Of a stretch of DNA of 64,000 bases, positions 10,655 to 21,689 are shown in pieces. Under the pieces are notes generated by a model. That model ran no database searches. It worked only from the letters and a program-made list of their open reading frames with translations, and was not told where the DNA came from. The stretch spans positions 4,797,677 through 4,861,676 of the forward strand of contig OZ025873.1 of the NCBI GenBank assembly GCA_964019415.1, in the 5' to 3' direction. The stretch comes from Ianthella basta (taxonomy: Eukaryota > Porifera > Demospongiae > Verongiida > Ianthellidae). The first letter of the stretch is position 1. Each line of letters opens with the position of its first letter. Both the position numbers and the translations under genes were made by a program.

Positions 10655-11431
10655 GTGAGTTCACTCTGTAATGGCTAGAATGCCGTAGTAATGGGTGTGT
10701 TTATTCTAATTCTAAATCTCGTAGACTAGTCTTGTGGCTTTGGAGCTGGATCTTGTTTTGATGGATGCCCCGTGGGCAGAGTGTGTGAGAGGTCTATCAA
10801 AAACAGATTCCGCTGACATCATCTGTATAGAATGGCCACCTATTGTATAATTATTGCAATGTACACGTAATGGACTAACCAGATGTTCGCAGTTGCATGG
10901 TTTTATTTTGAGCGAAGTCACTATATAATACTGATTCCATTCCATTTCCAATGCTCCTTCAGTTTCTTGACCCTCTGTGTCTCTTTCCTGCCACTTGTGC
11001 GTCTTCTCATTACTTTACATTCTGGTTCTCCTTTACCAATTCTTCTACCCTCTCCAACTGTGCTGCCACTGCTTCATACTTTAATACTGTCTTTGTCTCT
11101 GTAGTTTGCACACAGTCCAATCTGCTACATACACCATTCTCCTCAAAACTGCCAGTATTGCTAACAGTCCCATATTTTGTAAGCCTTCAACATCCACACC
11201 TCTCATTTATACACTAGGGTATTGGTACCACTAATCAAGTGTGTACTGTAATCTTCCTCCTCCCACTAATCACTTTCATTAAGTCCCCACTGATGTTGCT
11301 GCTATGTCAACCCTTTCCTCTTCACAGTTCACACTCCGTCTCATTCTTACTGAATCTCACCCCTAGGTCTCCACTGCCAGTTGTAATGACTCTTTCAGTT
11401 TCTTTCCCACCTATTACCGACCCTGCTGCAG
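10655..11431 (+). other. Intron, pyrimidine-rich, no exon
   Basis: Intron between CCP 2 and CCP 3. From about 10930 it is C/T-rich, and the piece from 11190 to 11420 is a diverged duplicate of the intron before CCP 1 (9925-10110), including CCTTTCCTCTTCACA. The open frames here carry no domain. Confidence 0.6.
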
Positions 11432-11593
11432 ATTGTGGGGCCCCTCCTGATGCTAATGCTAATGGTAATCCACCCAATATCTCTGGGTCCACAGTGACAT
11501 ACACTTGTCAACCAGGCTACATGCCGGTAGGAAACAGAACTGTCACTTGTATGACAAATGGACAGTGGAGTGCAAGTCCACCAGATTGTGATC
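11432..11593 (+). CDS. Unit A exon 5: CCP/sushi domain 3
   Basis: 162 nt, phase 1-1, CTGCAG|ATTGTGGGG to GATC|GTGAGT. Pattern CGAPPDANANGNPP, YTCQPGY, VTCMTNGQW, PDC. Slightly short at the start (the Val-Asp before the first Cys is reduced to one residue) but all four Cys remain. Most like exon 3. Confidence 0.86.
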
Positions 11594-11757
11594 GTGAGTT
11601 AACTCTGCAACAGCAAACCTTCAAAGATGGTACTGCACTCATACTATCAAGCAGCATCCTAGTAGTATAATGCCAGATACCACTAAGTGGAAGATACTTA
11701 GAATCTAATTCTACTGTAAGGCTGATTGTTTAATTTACCTCTTTCACCCTGCTGCAG

Positions 11758-11931
11758 CTATTTCCTGTGGGACCCCTCCTGATGCTCCTGCTAATGGCCA
11801 ACGTGGTACCTTCAATACAACCTTCATGTCCACAGTGACCTACAGCTGTAATACAGGCTACACCCTGCAAGGGAGCAACACTTTAACTTGCATGGCCGAT
11901 AGAATGTGGAGTCCAAGTGTACCTACTTGTG
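11758..11931 (+). CDS. Unit A exon 6: CCP/sushi domain 4
   Basis: 174 nt, phase 1-1, GCAG|CTATTTCCTG to TGTG|GTGAGT. Pattern ISCGTPPDAPANG, YSCNTGY, LTCMADRMW, PTC. Exons 3-4 and 5-6 look like a duplicated pair. The counterpart in unit B is 32881-33057. Confidence 0.88.
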
Positions 11932-12816
11932 GTGAGTTAACTGTGTAGCAGCTAATCATGTCATTCAGTTCTATTAAGATCTGAATGAGGCAGTAGTCTA
12001 GCTCCTCCCTGTAACGTTAACTCCACCACAGCCTCAGTCCTCTGCCCAGGTAGACACTGGATAACCAAGGGACACAGGACACCCCTGCTGTAGATCATTA
12101 CTCCATAACAAACTCTTCTACCAGCTCCACTCTACCCTTGCACAGGCCTTACTGCCTTTGTACAGTGCTTTATGGATTTCAGAAGCCTCCTCCCCTCCCC
12201 CAGCCCTCCACTGCATATTCCCTTAAAATCCTCTACAGACTAGTGCACCCTTCAGAATTGTCATAAGCCTTTTCCAGATGTCACGGCTGATAATGCTAGT
12301 GTAATCTAACTTTGATCATTAGGACTGCATGAGACAAAGCTTTGACGCTTCACCACTACTCAAAGCTTCCTGGATGTTCGAAGGTTTTTTCACTACTTGA
12401 AGCTTCATTTCTGCCTTTTAGCTAAATCCTTTCTTTGTTACATCAAGTACAGTGAATTAGTGGTCTTACTACACTTTGTTCCTTTGACATTACATCTCTA
12501 ATCATTATAATTTTGAGTGAGTAGCTAAATGCTTCAACCTTGGTGCAAAGTGGCCACTTTTCACAATGTCATAGTAGTGAACCTTATAGTTCTTCATACT
12601 CAATGAAGCTTTGAAGCATTAGTTCTTGATTGAGTAAAAGCTTCAGCCCTTGTGTGAGGCGGCCAATTCAATGATGTCATAGTTGTGGATGTTATAGTTC
12701 TGCATACACAACAAAGCTATAGCTAGTAAGCCAGCATTCGTCCTAGCCCTATATAGTAACTATATCCCCTGTATCACCTGATTGATATGCAAATTGTTCT
12801 TCCCTTCAATTTGAAG
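11932..12816 (+). other. Intron with diverged internal repeats rich in GAAGCTT
   Basis: Holds AAGCTTC-type words in both directions and an approximately 100-nt unit (ATGCTTCAACCTTGGTGC ... CATACTCAATGAAGCTT) that is repeated with changes. The same intron is kept in unit B (33058-33944). No exon. Confidence 0.6.
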
Positions 12817-13119
12817 TCGGACCACCCTCCCAAGTGACTGGTGTGTCTGTTGTATTAGCAGTCAGATCAAACACACCAGCTCTGATGGTGACCTGGGACT
12901 CTTCCCAAAGTGAAGTGGCCATCTCTCATTATCAAGTGCAGTACAGGGTTGGTACTACTTCCTGGATGCAAGCACCTAACATCACAGGCTCACCACCTGC
13001 TACTGCAACTTACCTGGAGGGTCTGGAGGCTGGCACTTTATACAGTGTTCGGGTCAGAGCAGTGTCTTCCATTGGCAATGGACCCTGGAGTGAGACCACA
13101 AGCAGGTCAACATACAACA
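12817..13119 (+). CDS. Unit A exon 7: FN3 domain 1
   Basis: 303 nt, phase 1-1, TTGAAG|TCGGACC to CAACA|GTGAGT. FN3 hallmarks: LMVTWDSS (B-strand Trp), YQVQYRV (C strand), LEAGTLYSVRVRAVS (the Leu..Tyr.V.V.A core), then GPWS. Nearly the same as 33945-34247 in unit B. Confidence 0.9.
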
Positions 13120-14613
13120 GTGAGTATTCAGGGATGAATTGAAGTGAGGTAGACTAGACTATTGAAACTAACCAGCAGCTACTGACAAAGTGGTTGATTT
13201 ATCAGTGTGTCTGTCAGCCACTGCACATGAGAGGCTTATACATTTTTATCAACATACTTATGACTATGCAAACTGTATATAGATTTTATATTAACTTCAG
13301 AATATTCATTTCACTGAACTTTCAGATATGATGGCAAGCAGTATGGTAGTGGAGGTCCACCATTGACTTTGAGTGCTATCTCCTCCTGAAGTTCAGCATG
13401 AAATACTGCCAAACATTCAAGTATTCAGTAAATCACCTGTAAGGATCCTAAGGAAATAGACATCACCCTTCCTATCTTTTGGCTAACTTCAGCTTTGATC
13501 TTCATCTGTTTCATGGACCCCTATAGATGTAAGAAAAGCGGGATTGGAAACGCGATCATGTGACCTGCATGCTAGCTGTTTAATTCTGAAACCACAGTAC
13601 AAGACAACCTTAAGCTTGTATTGTGCAGTTCAAGTTGGAGAGCAGGATCAATGTCCCTCCTGGTGATCAGGGAACTGGCATTTCAAAACTCTATAATTAA
13701 CATCTCTGAGGTGCTCAGGCTACATGTTATAGTCGATGCAAGTTAATGCAAAGCTTGTGCTTTCCACTCCTTGAATATAATCAGCAATAATTTGCTACAG
13801 TTATGTAGATTTTGTACCTTCTGTCCACCAATGCAGTGTAAGTGCAGCGAGTGTCTTTGTTCAGTGTGTTTAGTCTGTATACCCAAATGCATAGAGAATA
13901 GTGAGAAACACTACACAGTCAGCTTTTCTCTGCGTATGAGGTAACTGAAGCTACTTTCGCTTTAGCATCAATGTTCGGTAGAATTGCCAACATCCTACAG
14001 ACAATATAAGCTACATAAGTAAGTTTTTTTTTTTGTTTTTTTTTAAGTAAGGTTGGAAGAGCATTAAATTCTTTGTCCTAGCTATCTACCTAGCTATCTA
14101 CCCCAGTACACATACAGTCATCCTCTCCTTTTCCTGGCCGCCATGCTACTCATACATTGCACAGATATCTTCCGGGTAAAAGCACTGCAAGGTTGGTTGG
14201 ATCACATGATTGTGTTTCCACTCCCAGTTATTTTACATCTATGGTTGCCCTTTGCGAAGCACTTGACAGCTTCCATATATAGAACTAATCACAGCATAGC
14301 TATACACATGAAAAGAGCCCATCAAGCCTATGCAATTACAAAACTGGTGCTACAGTATTCAATGCTTAGCTCACCACGGTAGGTAAGACTGCAGAAGGCT
14401 TCAGGTGGCCCTATTAGGTATATACATGTTATGTTTCTAGTAATTGCATTGCTGCGTTCACTATGACCATTGAATTGCATTACTTTCATTTTCTGTAGCA
14501 CTTTATGGAGGTGTTCATAACTGTGCTGAACTCTAGATACACTATTCACACTCTTGTAAAACACCAGCTGACTCCTGTTCATTGTGCTTCCCTTTATCCA
14601 CCTGTCTTTGCAG
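13120..14613 (+). other. Intron between FN3-1 and FN3-2, no exon seen
   Basis: Aligned by eye to 34248-35748 in unit B, which has an extra insert. Contains a T-run near 14025 and scattered TAGCTA words. Open frames at 14143 and 14328 have no domain or splice support. Confidence 0.55.
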
Positions 14614-14925
14614 TGGCCCCAGCTCCCACAGATAGCACAGTCATGGCTGTACCAGTTGACAGCCCTGGAGTTATTAGAGTGTCCTGGAGTGCACCCACTG
14701 TGCCAACTGGAGAGCTGCCCATCACAGGATACAGCATTCAATACAAGGAGAGAGGAGAGAACCCTTTCAGCTATGTGAATGACATCACTGCTACCACAGC
14801 TGAGGTGACTGGTTTAAAGTCTGGCCAGGAATATCAAGTGTATGTTGCTACAATTAATGACCTTGGTATTGGAGACTACTGCTGTGATGGGAGTGGTAAT
14901 CAGCTGTTTGTGATAACATACAGAG
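14614..14925 (+). CDS. Unit A exon 8: FN3 domain 2
   Basis: 312 nt, phase 1-1, TTGCAG|TGGCCCCAG to AGAG|GTGGGT. VIRVSWSAP, ITGYSIQYKERG, VTGLKSGQEYQVYVA: a full, well-kept FN3 domain. It carries an unusual DYCCDG dicysteine near the end, also in unit B. Confidence 0.9.
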
Positions 14926-15626
14926 GTGGGTCAAGTTACTTGTGAATGGTACTACGATGATATCACAAGCTTTTGTATGTATTGTGTATGTCTATTGGCC
15001 TTGTACTTTTGCTGTTCATTCATGCCCTCCTGAGCTCTGCTCCATAATGTCTCTGGCAAGAGGCTGAAATTATTATTGATAATCATGGTACTGGTCTGAA
15101 CAATTATTAGGAAGAACCTTTTAATATCTAAACATCTTTGCCTTTCATTTCATCCATTGTCTGGAATGAAACACATCAATAATGTTGTACATTTCACCCT
15201 TAACAAGTTATGGAAATGCAAAATGGTGAATATTGTTCTATGGCATATTTTACGGTTACTATAGTCAGTGTAGGTGGGACATGGCAGAGCAGGAAGCAAT
15301 TGGGGTTACAAGGTTATTTAAGACCTTCCCCAGCCATTATGTTCACATGTAGCTCCCTTTGTAATGCCACTGTGGTGGATAGATAAGCAGTCAGTTGTCC
15401 ACACACATCCACCAGTGCACCACAGCGATGAGCCCAATAAGGGCAAAGCAGCCATCTTCAGCTTGACCTGTACATGAACCCTCACCAAACATGAAGAACT
15501 TTAAGCTAGCAATTTCAACTTGCCAAGACTTCTAAAGCTAGTTAGGTGTCTAGGCTTGAAGTGCACCTCACTGAGTAATACTTTGGAACTATCTTTCAAT
15601 GCACTGTGCTTGCGTACATTCTACAG
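14926..15626 (+). other. Intron between FN3-2 and FN3-3
   Basis: No exon or known element seen. The sequence is alignable to 36061-36738 of unit B throughout, so it was copied with the unit. Confidence 0.55.
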
Positions 15627-15902
15627 CTACACCACAGCCAGTTGTGGAACTTGCTAATTCTGCACTGGATTCATTGGAACTTACTTGGACTGTGTCTTCA
15701 GCAATGGATGTAACCAACTACACAGTGTACTGGTCTGAGGTTCCATCTGGAGCAGGAGGTTCACGTACACTGGGAAATGACTCCATACAGACCTCTATTC
15801 CTAACTTACTCTCTAATACTGCATACATAATAACAGTGCAAGCTGCAGGCCCTTTGGGCAAGAGGGACAGCACAGCAGTGCGTTACTACACTGCTCCGAG
15901 AG
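15627..15902 (+). CDS. Unit A exon 9: FN3 domain 3
   Basis: 276 nt, phase 1-1, CTACAG|CTACACC to AGAG|GTAAGA. LELTWTVSS, NYTVYWSEVPSG, LSNTAYIITVQAAGPLG: FN3 core with the Trp and Tyr residues. Counterparts: 36739-37014 in B and the truncated, fused copy at about 56310-56554 in C. Confidence 0.88.
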
Positions 15903-15993
15903 GTAAGAATGCAGATACTGTAGCATGTCTTTATATAAGTCATGTACAGCAAGAATAGTATTACATATTCAATTAATGCCTCCCACCATGCAG

Positions 15994-16275
15994 CTGTGTC
16001 ATCAGTTCGAGTTGTAGTATTGTCAGAGCAATCCCTCCAAGTATCATGGCAGCCCACCTCAGACATGGAAAATAATGAAGAGACATTTGTGACAGTTACT
16101 ACTGTGTTTGGTAGTGAAATGAAGTCTGTCAATTCCACGTCGCCTAGTTCAATGGTTCGTATTTCTGGACTGCCTGAGTATTCTACTGGTGAGGTGAGAG
16201 TGCAGACTAAGAACCCAAGTGCAATGAGTGAAGTCACCACTGTTGGAGTAAGGACTGTCACTAGAAATGTGAATG
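15994..16275 (+). CDS. Unit A exon 10: FN3-like domain 4
   Basis: 282 nt, phase 1-1, ATGCAG|CTGTGTC to AATG|GTAAGT. LQVSWQP marks the B strand; ending SGLPEYSTGEVRVQT replaces the usual Leu.P.T.Y line, so it is a diverged FN3. Seen also at 37149 and 56626. Confidence 0.82.
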
Positions 16276-16537
16276 GTAAGTTGTGCAGCTTCTTGGGTAT
16301 TCAATTAAATTGGTAAAACGTCATCAGCAGTTGGTACATTAAAGGCTGGATGAGCTGGCAGTCATGTCACTGCTCACTCCAGAGGGAGAACTTGACTTAT
16401 TTCACTATTGTCATGGAAACATGAGTCTGAGTCTTGGACATAATTGGAATGTGCTACAGCTTAAATTGATTCTGCACAATGTCATATTACTCTTTTCAGC
16501 ATAAGTAATTTGCCTTTATTTCTGTTTACTGTTCCAG

Positions 16538-16789
16538 GCACTGCATTTTCAGCTGAATGGGTTAATGCCAACTTTACCTCTATAAAACTCAGCTGGCAGC
16601 CAGATAGTGGGGTGGCAACATATACAGTCAGTTACACACCAGTCAATGCGAGTGGTGCGATTGACAGTTGTCGTTCACAGCAAGTGGTAGTTGCAGGTTC
16701 TACAGTGACTCTGTCTGGGCTCAACCCCATGGCTTGGTACATCTTTCGTGTGGAAGTTGAGACGTTATCGGCTACTGCTTCAGCTGGCA

Positions 16790-16792
<3 letters not shown>
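16538..16792 (+). CDS. Unit A exon 11: FN3 domain 5, membrane-proximal
   Basis: 255 nt, phase 1-1, TTCCAG|GCACTGC to CATAG|GTGTGT. IKLSWQPDSG, YTVSYTPVN, LSGLNPMAWYIFRVEV. The donor GT is the first repeat of the long (GT)n array that follows, which is notable. Confidence 0.87.
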
Positions 16793-16872
<80 letters not shown>

Positions 16873-16879
16873 TGTGTGT

Positions 16880-16946
<67 letters not shown>

Positions 16947-16961
16947 CATGTGTGTGTGCAT

Positions 16962-17049
<88 letters not shown>
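16793..17049 (+). repeat. (GT)n microsatellite at the exon 11 donor
   Basis: About 257 bp of nearly pure GT with a few GG, TTC and ATG interruptions. It starts at the splice donor itself. Unit B has only a short degenerate G/T tract in this place (37972-38041) and unit C has none. Long Cys/Val and His/Thr frames across it are artefacts. Confidence 0.95.
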
Positions 17050-17051
<2 letters not shown>

Positions 17052-17190
17052 TGATGTTGCATAGCTGACTTTATGGACATGACATTATCCATTTGCATAC
17101 TTCATATGTTTGTCAGTGAAACTATGAAAAGATTGGAAAGCGGTTGACGGAAATTGTTATACTGTAATAACTCTAATGTCGCACATGCAG

Positions 17191-17335
17191 GTGGTTTTGT
17201 TGGTGGTACCTTTGTTGGTGGATTTGCAGCAGGAAGTGCTGCAATGCTCCTTGTGTGTGGCATTGTGGTAGGGATAGTCAAGTTGAGGAAAGGGAAGACC
17301 AGTAAAGCAGTTCCTGAAAATTCCGATCATGATAA
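17191..17335 (+). CDS. Unit A exon 12: transmembrane segment
   Basis: 145 nt, phase 1 in, phase 2 out, ATGCAG|GTGGTTT to GATAA|GTGAGC. Codes GGFVGGTFVGGF, then AAMLLVCGIVVGIV (membrane span) and the stop-transfer KLRKGK. Reading on through the donor would give a stop at once (AAG TGA), so intron retention would end the protein here. Kept in B and C. Confidence 0.88.
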
Positions 17336-18465
17336 GTGAGCTCAATTCTTGTCAGTTAGTGGTTTTGTTTAATGTCAATGTGTGGTTGAGGTTTGTTATA
17401 TATGCACTGACACTTAAAACAGCTTAGCTCGAATTCACTGCTTTGTGCATGCCAAGTGCCATTGCAATATCCACAAAGCCCAATTTCCATGTACATACAA
17501 GAATATCTGATGCAATATAGTCAGGACTTCACCTGTGTTATGTATATAATTGTGTGATAGCAGCTTGCATTGTCACTACATATCTCTGAGACATGTATTA
17601 TAGCAATTGAAAGGAGAATGAAGGTATGATTGCAGTGTTGTCCTTACCTAAAATATACACAAGGAAAATCAGTGGAGTGTGGCCAGTTCAGGGTTGAGTA
17701 CGGGAATGTATACATATGCATATCCTTGATCCGGAAAGTGTTTAGTGGCTAGATAAGTGACAACACCATTCTTACACTACAGACAACTGCATGATTGCCT
17801 CCCTATTTGACAAATTGGCATTGTTGCATAGAGACTCATGGCTCATGGCACGTCTGATATTCCTGGATTGCTTGTGGTAGTTTGTAAGCCAATTCACACA
17901 CAACAGAAGGGGTCAGTATTACACAGAATCATTCAGCCACATAAGCCTTCGACCACGGATAACCTTTGATGAAAGCGGAAGTGGCCAAAATGTCCTTCAT
18001 CACAGCACATATTAATACTGACCGTTGTATGTGAAAATCAGCTAATCAAAAATGGTGTCTTAATTTAATGCAGCACAAGTAACTCTAGTTCTTCTAGACT
18101 AGAAAGGGCAAGATTAACAACTTTTTCTAAGTAAGTAAAGCCACAAGATGATCCTGAAAACATTTCAGGAGAGAAATAGAACCACAGCAGCTCTGTCGCC
18201 ACTAAGCGGCCTCTCCAAACCCAGTAATGTTCCAGATCCACTGCCTTTGTACACAAGTGTACTTTGCTGCAGTTCACTGATAGCCCTGCATACAGTGTGT
18301 GGAGGAGTTTGGATGCATGGCCAAAGTCTGATGTCCCTGCCCAACCCACTTGCACAGAGCACTATATACAGTTTGTGCATGCAAACATCAACACTCTTAA
18401 TGTACAGCACAAAGTCATATAATTATGCTACAATCTCAATACATATCTGGTGCTATGTTGTGCAG
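17336..18465 (+). other. Intron between TM and tail
   Basis: Contains a segment (18060-18370) also found in unit C (59590-59890) but deleted in unit B, where CAGCTTAGCTC runs straight into AGAGCACTGTATA. The minus-strand frame there has no recognisable domain. No exon. Confidence 0.5.
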
Positions 18466-18571
18466 GGATTTATATGAAGCTGTGGAGACTGCAAACACTG
18501 CAGTGGCTGATGATGTGGCCATGGATCAGAACCCAGCCTATGGAGTTCTTGAGGCTTCCAACAAGTTGTAG
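18466..18571 (+). CDS. Unit A exon 13: cytoplasmic tail with NPAYGV
   Basis: GTGCAG|GGATTTATATG to stop TAG, 106 nt. AA from the TM exon plus G makes Lys, so the splice is in frame. The tail reads KDLYEAVETANTAV, then MDQNPAYGVLEASNKL. LYEAV and NPAYGV are candidate phosphotyrosine/PTB-adaptor motifs. The same tail ends units B and C (C carries a nonsense codon). Confidence 0.88.
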
Positions 18572-19365
18572 ACTAGACCTATAGCCAACTACGCAATATA
18601 AACTCCTGTGTGCCTATCATTGCTCAGTATTGACCCATGTGTGAACATATATAATTAACAAGTAGTGTGCGAAATTCAAGCATTCTATTATCTCCCTTCT
18701 CCATATTACAGGGTGTTTGTTCTCCCTACACTCCTGTGAGCAATAGTTTATGCAGCTGCAAAGCATGGTCCTGGTTACACTATGCACACATAGCTATATG
18801 TAAGCAGCCTATAGTAGGGACAGAGATCTAGAAGCTTTATACTGGTGATATGATGCCATGGTTGGAGACTACATGTATGCGGTTAGAAGTGGAGAAGACA
18901 TAACAATGGAGCCCCTGTATGGGTATATTCCTACTAGCTCCTAACCAATTGCAATCCATTCACCAGTTCCTATTTTTCATTCTTTGCCTAAGGAGAAGGG
19001 GCTAATGAGAAAGTGCAATGGAAGCTGCCAGCGGGTAGGCTCTGAAATTAAATCTCATTCACAACTATAATTAAGTTACATATAATATCTAATGCTTTGT
19101 AAATGCATCTCGCAAGCTGTGAAATCGTGAATTCCTCAGTTGCCTCCCCCAACACTCCTGATGTTTCCACCACTAATGGCACAAAGTGGTGACTTGTGTC
19201 CAGATGTGCATACTTGGACACTTTCACCTGCTCAGCTCAGCCAGCCTAAAATTACATATAAACTATAAGTAATCTTTGTTGAATTGTGAACTCGTACGTG
19301 CACAAACAAAATTATTAATTTTATGTACAACTCATGCCCTCTGTCAGAAATGAAGCCCCCATTTA
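18572..19365 (+). other. 3' region of unit A
   Basis: Likely 3'UTR and downstream DNA, alignable to 38627-39264 of unit B (CTCAGTATTGACCCATGTG, AGCCTATAGTAGGGACAGAG). I see no clear poly(A) signal that is kept in all copies and no gene. Confidence 0.5.
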
Positions 19366-19928
19366 CAATCAATTATATGAAACTCGACACTGGCACATAG
19401 CTACATGACAAAGACAGCTATGTGCACACAAGTATAATGCATACAAACAGAACACAAACACATAAAACGAGCACATGCAGAAAAACAGATAGGCCAACAA
19501 CACATTCATATTCACACACACACCCTCCCACACACACACCCACACACACATGCAATCTTGCATTAATATTAGCATGTCTACTCTACTATAAATAATTATG
19601 TCTACATATATACTGCATATACATGTACAAGGTCTACTGAGCTGTACATTATAAGCATGTGTGTACAGTATACAATCTACTGGTATATACTAGTACGTAG
19701 CTATACCTTGTATATAAGTTGTTGATCATTGGTAATGTAAAGGGTTATCTACGAATGAATGTAGACATTAGCACTGGCCAGGAGGTAGAGACAACAGAAG
19801 TCAGAGCATATATAATGTGCCAATTGTTAGGTATTGGTATTGATCATGAATTAACATGGAGCCTGTTGAGTTGCTGGAGGATTGTTTTGCCCAATATTAA
19901 TTGCAATTGCAAGCTGCATGGGTAATGC
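19366..19928 (+). repeat. 3' flank repeat, unit A copy
   Basis: Same flank as 1-540, 39265-39690 and 60291-60860. It diverges from the others right after GGTAATGC at about 19928, where a 98-bp direct repeat begins. Confidence 0.75.
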
Positions 19929-20026
19929 ACTATTGATATTGATCAATCCATCATTGTATTTATCTGTAAAAACAGTCAGTGCAATAGCAACGACAAGGGA
20001 TAAAGTATAATTTATTGCCTTATGAT
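19929..20026 (+). repeat. 98-bp direct repeat, left copy
   Basis: Matches 23529-23626 with one difference (ATATTGATC against ATATCGATC). The two copies are exactly 3600 bp apart and bracket the phosphatase relic. Could be a duplication scar, a terminal repeat, or a small element inserted twice. Confidence 0.85.
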
Positions 20027-20126
20027 GGGTGTTTTGCTTAGTGTCTGTTGCCAGTGGGAAGGCTTCTACTACTTGATGTTTCCCCCCTATGATGCTACAA
20101 CCATTAACTGATGTACTGCCTGTTGC

Positions 20127-20263
20127 AGAGCTACTCCAGGCGTCGTGCCTTTGTGGCTGCCCAATCTCCACTGGAGTCCACAAGGGCTGATATTTGGGAG
20201 CTTGTTTGGCAGTTCAAGATCAAGACAATTGTGCTGCTGTGCCCACTGAAGGAAGGGAAGAAG
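20127..20263 (+). pseudogene. Receptor tyrosine phosphatase D2 relic, exon a
   Basis: GCAG|AGCTACTCC to AAGAAG|GTGGGT, phase 0. Reads SYSRRRAFVAAQSPLEST, then DIWELVWQ and TIVLLCPL, the family's (Y)..AFIA.QGPL..T..DFW.MVW....IVML block. This exon is itself intact, but later exons are broken and no D1 domain or phosphatase TM lies upstream, so I class the set as a relic. Confidence 0.75.
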
Positions 20264-20362
20264 GTGGGTGCATTGATTGTGGTGTACATTGCAATACATG
20301 CAGTGTTTGCTGGTACAGGACTGTGCAAGATTCTATAGAACTAAAAACATTGAATTTTGCAG

Positions 20363-20497
20363 GAAATGTGCTACAGGTTTTGGCCTGAAGACCCTGGCTG
20401 CCATGCACAGTACTCACAGCTGCAGGTCCACCATGTTGACACCTCCCAGCACCCTGATTGGGACATGATCCATTTGGAAGTCCTCAACAAGAACAAG
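20363..20497 (+). pseudogene. Receptor tyrosine phosphatase D2 relic, exon b
   Basis: TTGCAG|GAAATGTGC to AACAAG|GTACCT, phase 0-0. EMCYRFWPED is the C..YWP motif; the rest (QYSQLQVHHVD, MIHLEVLNKNK) is the diverged strand region that follows it. Open across its length. Confidence 0.72.
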
Positions 20498-21062
20498 GTA
20501 CCTATGCATGTTGTGTTGATCTGTACATTCTCAAGTTTCAGTTTTGTACTTTTGACTTGACACAGAAAGACTTGTCACTGAATATCAAACAGATGTGTCG
20601 CTGGGGGTATAAAGAGCATGTTACCTCTTGTTTGCAATGTTTGATTTGAGATGGTTTGGACTACTTACATTGCAGCACAAGAAAGCTTTTGTGTCTTTGT
20701 TATATATGTCCAGTCTATCTACTCTGTTATCAAGTGAAACCAGACTTGATGGCTGAGCAGGCATATATATGTGACAAATGTACTATTATTGGTGGGGTTT
20801 TGTAGGTTGGGTACATTTGATCACTCTTGATCATTAACACTTGGTCGGTAAGTAGGGAGGCAAAATATTGACCAAAGCCTACTGTAAGCAGTGTACAAGC
20901 AATGTTCTTTGAAAGTGCTGTGTGTTTGCCTTGTCAACCTATTCTGTGTGCGTGTGTGTGTGGTTGTGAGTTGTGTGTACATACGTATATGTGTGTACTT
21001 GTCACGAGAAATACAGGTGGGTCCTATGCTAAGCATTGATTTCTGGATTGTTTTGTTCTCAG

Positions 21063-21243
21063 TCCTTCAATGTGAATGCTACTCACCCTTGTATATAGAG
21101 TGCAAGCAAGACTCTTGAGGTGAGTCTCTCCACTTCACGTCCTGGAAGGCTGAAAGCTGTCCTACAGTTGACTCCATGCTGAAAATGATGGGAGAGACAA
21201 AGAAGCGGCAGGATGAGAAGACACCCACAATGGTCATGTGCGA
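21063..21243 (+). pseudogene. Receptor phosphatase D2 relic, exon c (stop and frameshift)
   Basis: After TTCTCAG the phase-0 frame reads SFNVNATHPCI then TAG at 21096-21098, continues SASKTLEVS, and is out of frame with the following LHFTSWKAESCP. The other frame has TGA at 21116-21118. Either way the exon cannot be read through. The WPD loop is changed to W-K-A, typical of inactive D2 domains. It ends MVMC plus GA, phase 2. Confidence 0.7.
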
Positions 21244-21553
21244 GTGAGTTATTTCTGTGTCAGTCTCTCCTGGTTTGTGGGTGTATGTGCATTATATAGG
21301 GCATTCAAAGGTGCCTTCAAACAAATGTTTGAATGTTTCCACATTCATTGATCCCCTAGTGTGCTTTTTTGCAAATGTGCGTATTTGTCTGTGTGTGTCT
21401 CTGTGTGCCCTCTATGTAATAGTTGCACTGTGTGTAGTGTCACACTGCATGAATCCTCCAGTGCTGTGAGATGGATTCAAGTTTACACTGCAATATTGAA
21501 TTGTTTCAGCGATGACTGACATTTTACCTTTTCATTGTGCTCTCCTCCTCCAG

Positions 21554-21689
21554 TGATGGTATGTCTCGCAGTGGTGTGTTCATTACTTGTATGTCTGAAA
21601 TTGAGAGAGTCAAAGTTGAAGGAGGAGTGGACATCTTTCAGACAATCAAGACAGCGAGAGCACAGAGGCCACACATGGTTGCTAGTCAT
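21554..21689 (+). pseudogene. Receptor phosphatase D2 relic, exon d (signature loop)
   Basis: Joining to exon c gives MCDDGMSRSG: the C(X)5R phosphatase loop with Cys and Arg kept but the usual His before Cys changed to Met. Then [17 protein letters not shown] and [15 protein letters not shown], the family helix pair. A near copy is at 45133-45268. Confidence 0.78.

Larger units (their letters stand above)
4563..18571 (+). other. Receptor gene, unit A (gene model, 13 exons)
   Basis: Model: signal peptide, micro-exon, CCP x4, FN3 x5, TM, tail. The joined exons total 2448 nt with no internal stop, about 815 aa. All joins are phase 1 except TM to tail (phase 2). The protein would be a type I single-pass surface receptor: sushi modules distal, five FN3 domains as a stalk, a Gly/Val-rich TM, and a short tail with LYEAV and NPAYGV. 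CCP domains usually bind proteins or glycans; NPxY motifs bind PTB adaptors. Unit B is a close paralog. The 5.35-kb intron after the micro-exon holds elements and a broken Ig-like exon. The first exon could instead be a different upstream exon. I do not recognise a named gene. Confidence 0.75.

Noticed and set aside
10883..11217. Leu/Ser/Phe-rich frames that look like membrane segments
   Set aside because: They lie in a pyrimidine-rich intron repeated in other units; there is no splice support.
16632..17068. Long open frames of Cys/Val and His/Thr repeats over the GT array
   Set aside because: They exist in several frames on both strands only because (GT)n has no stops; the real exon ends at 16792. 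The same applies at 28883-29206, 44791-45072 and 61472-61952.
18065..18477. Overlapping frames in the TM-tail intron as an extra exon
   Set aside because: The TM and tail exons join in frame without it, the stretch is deleted in unit B, and no domain is seen.
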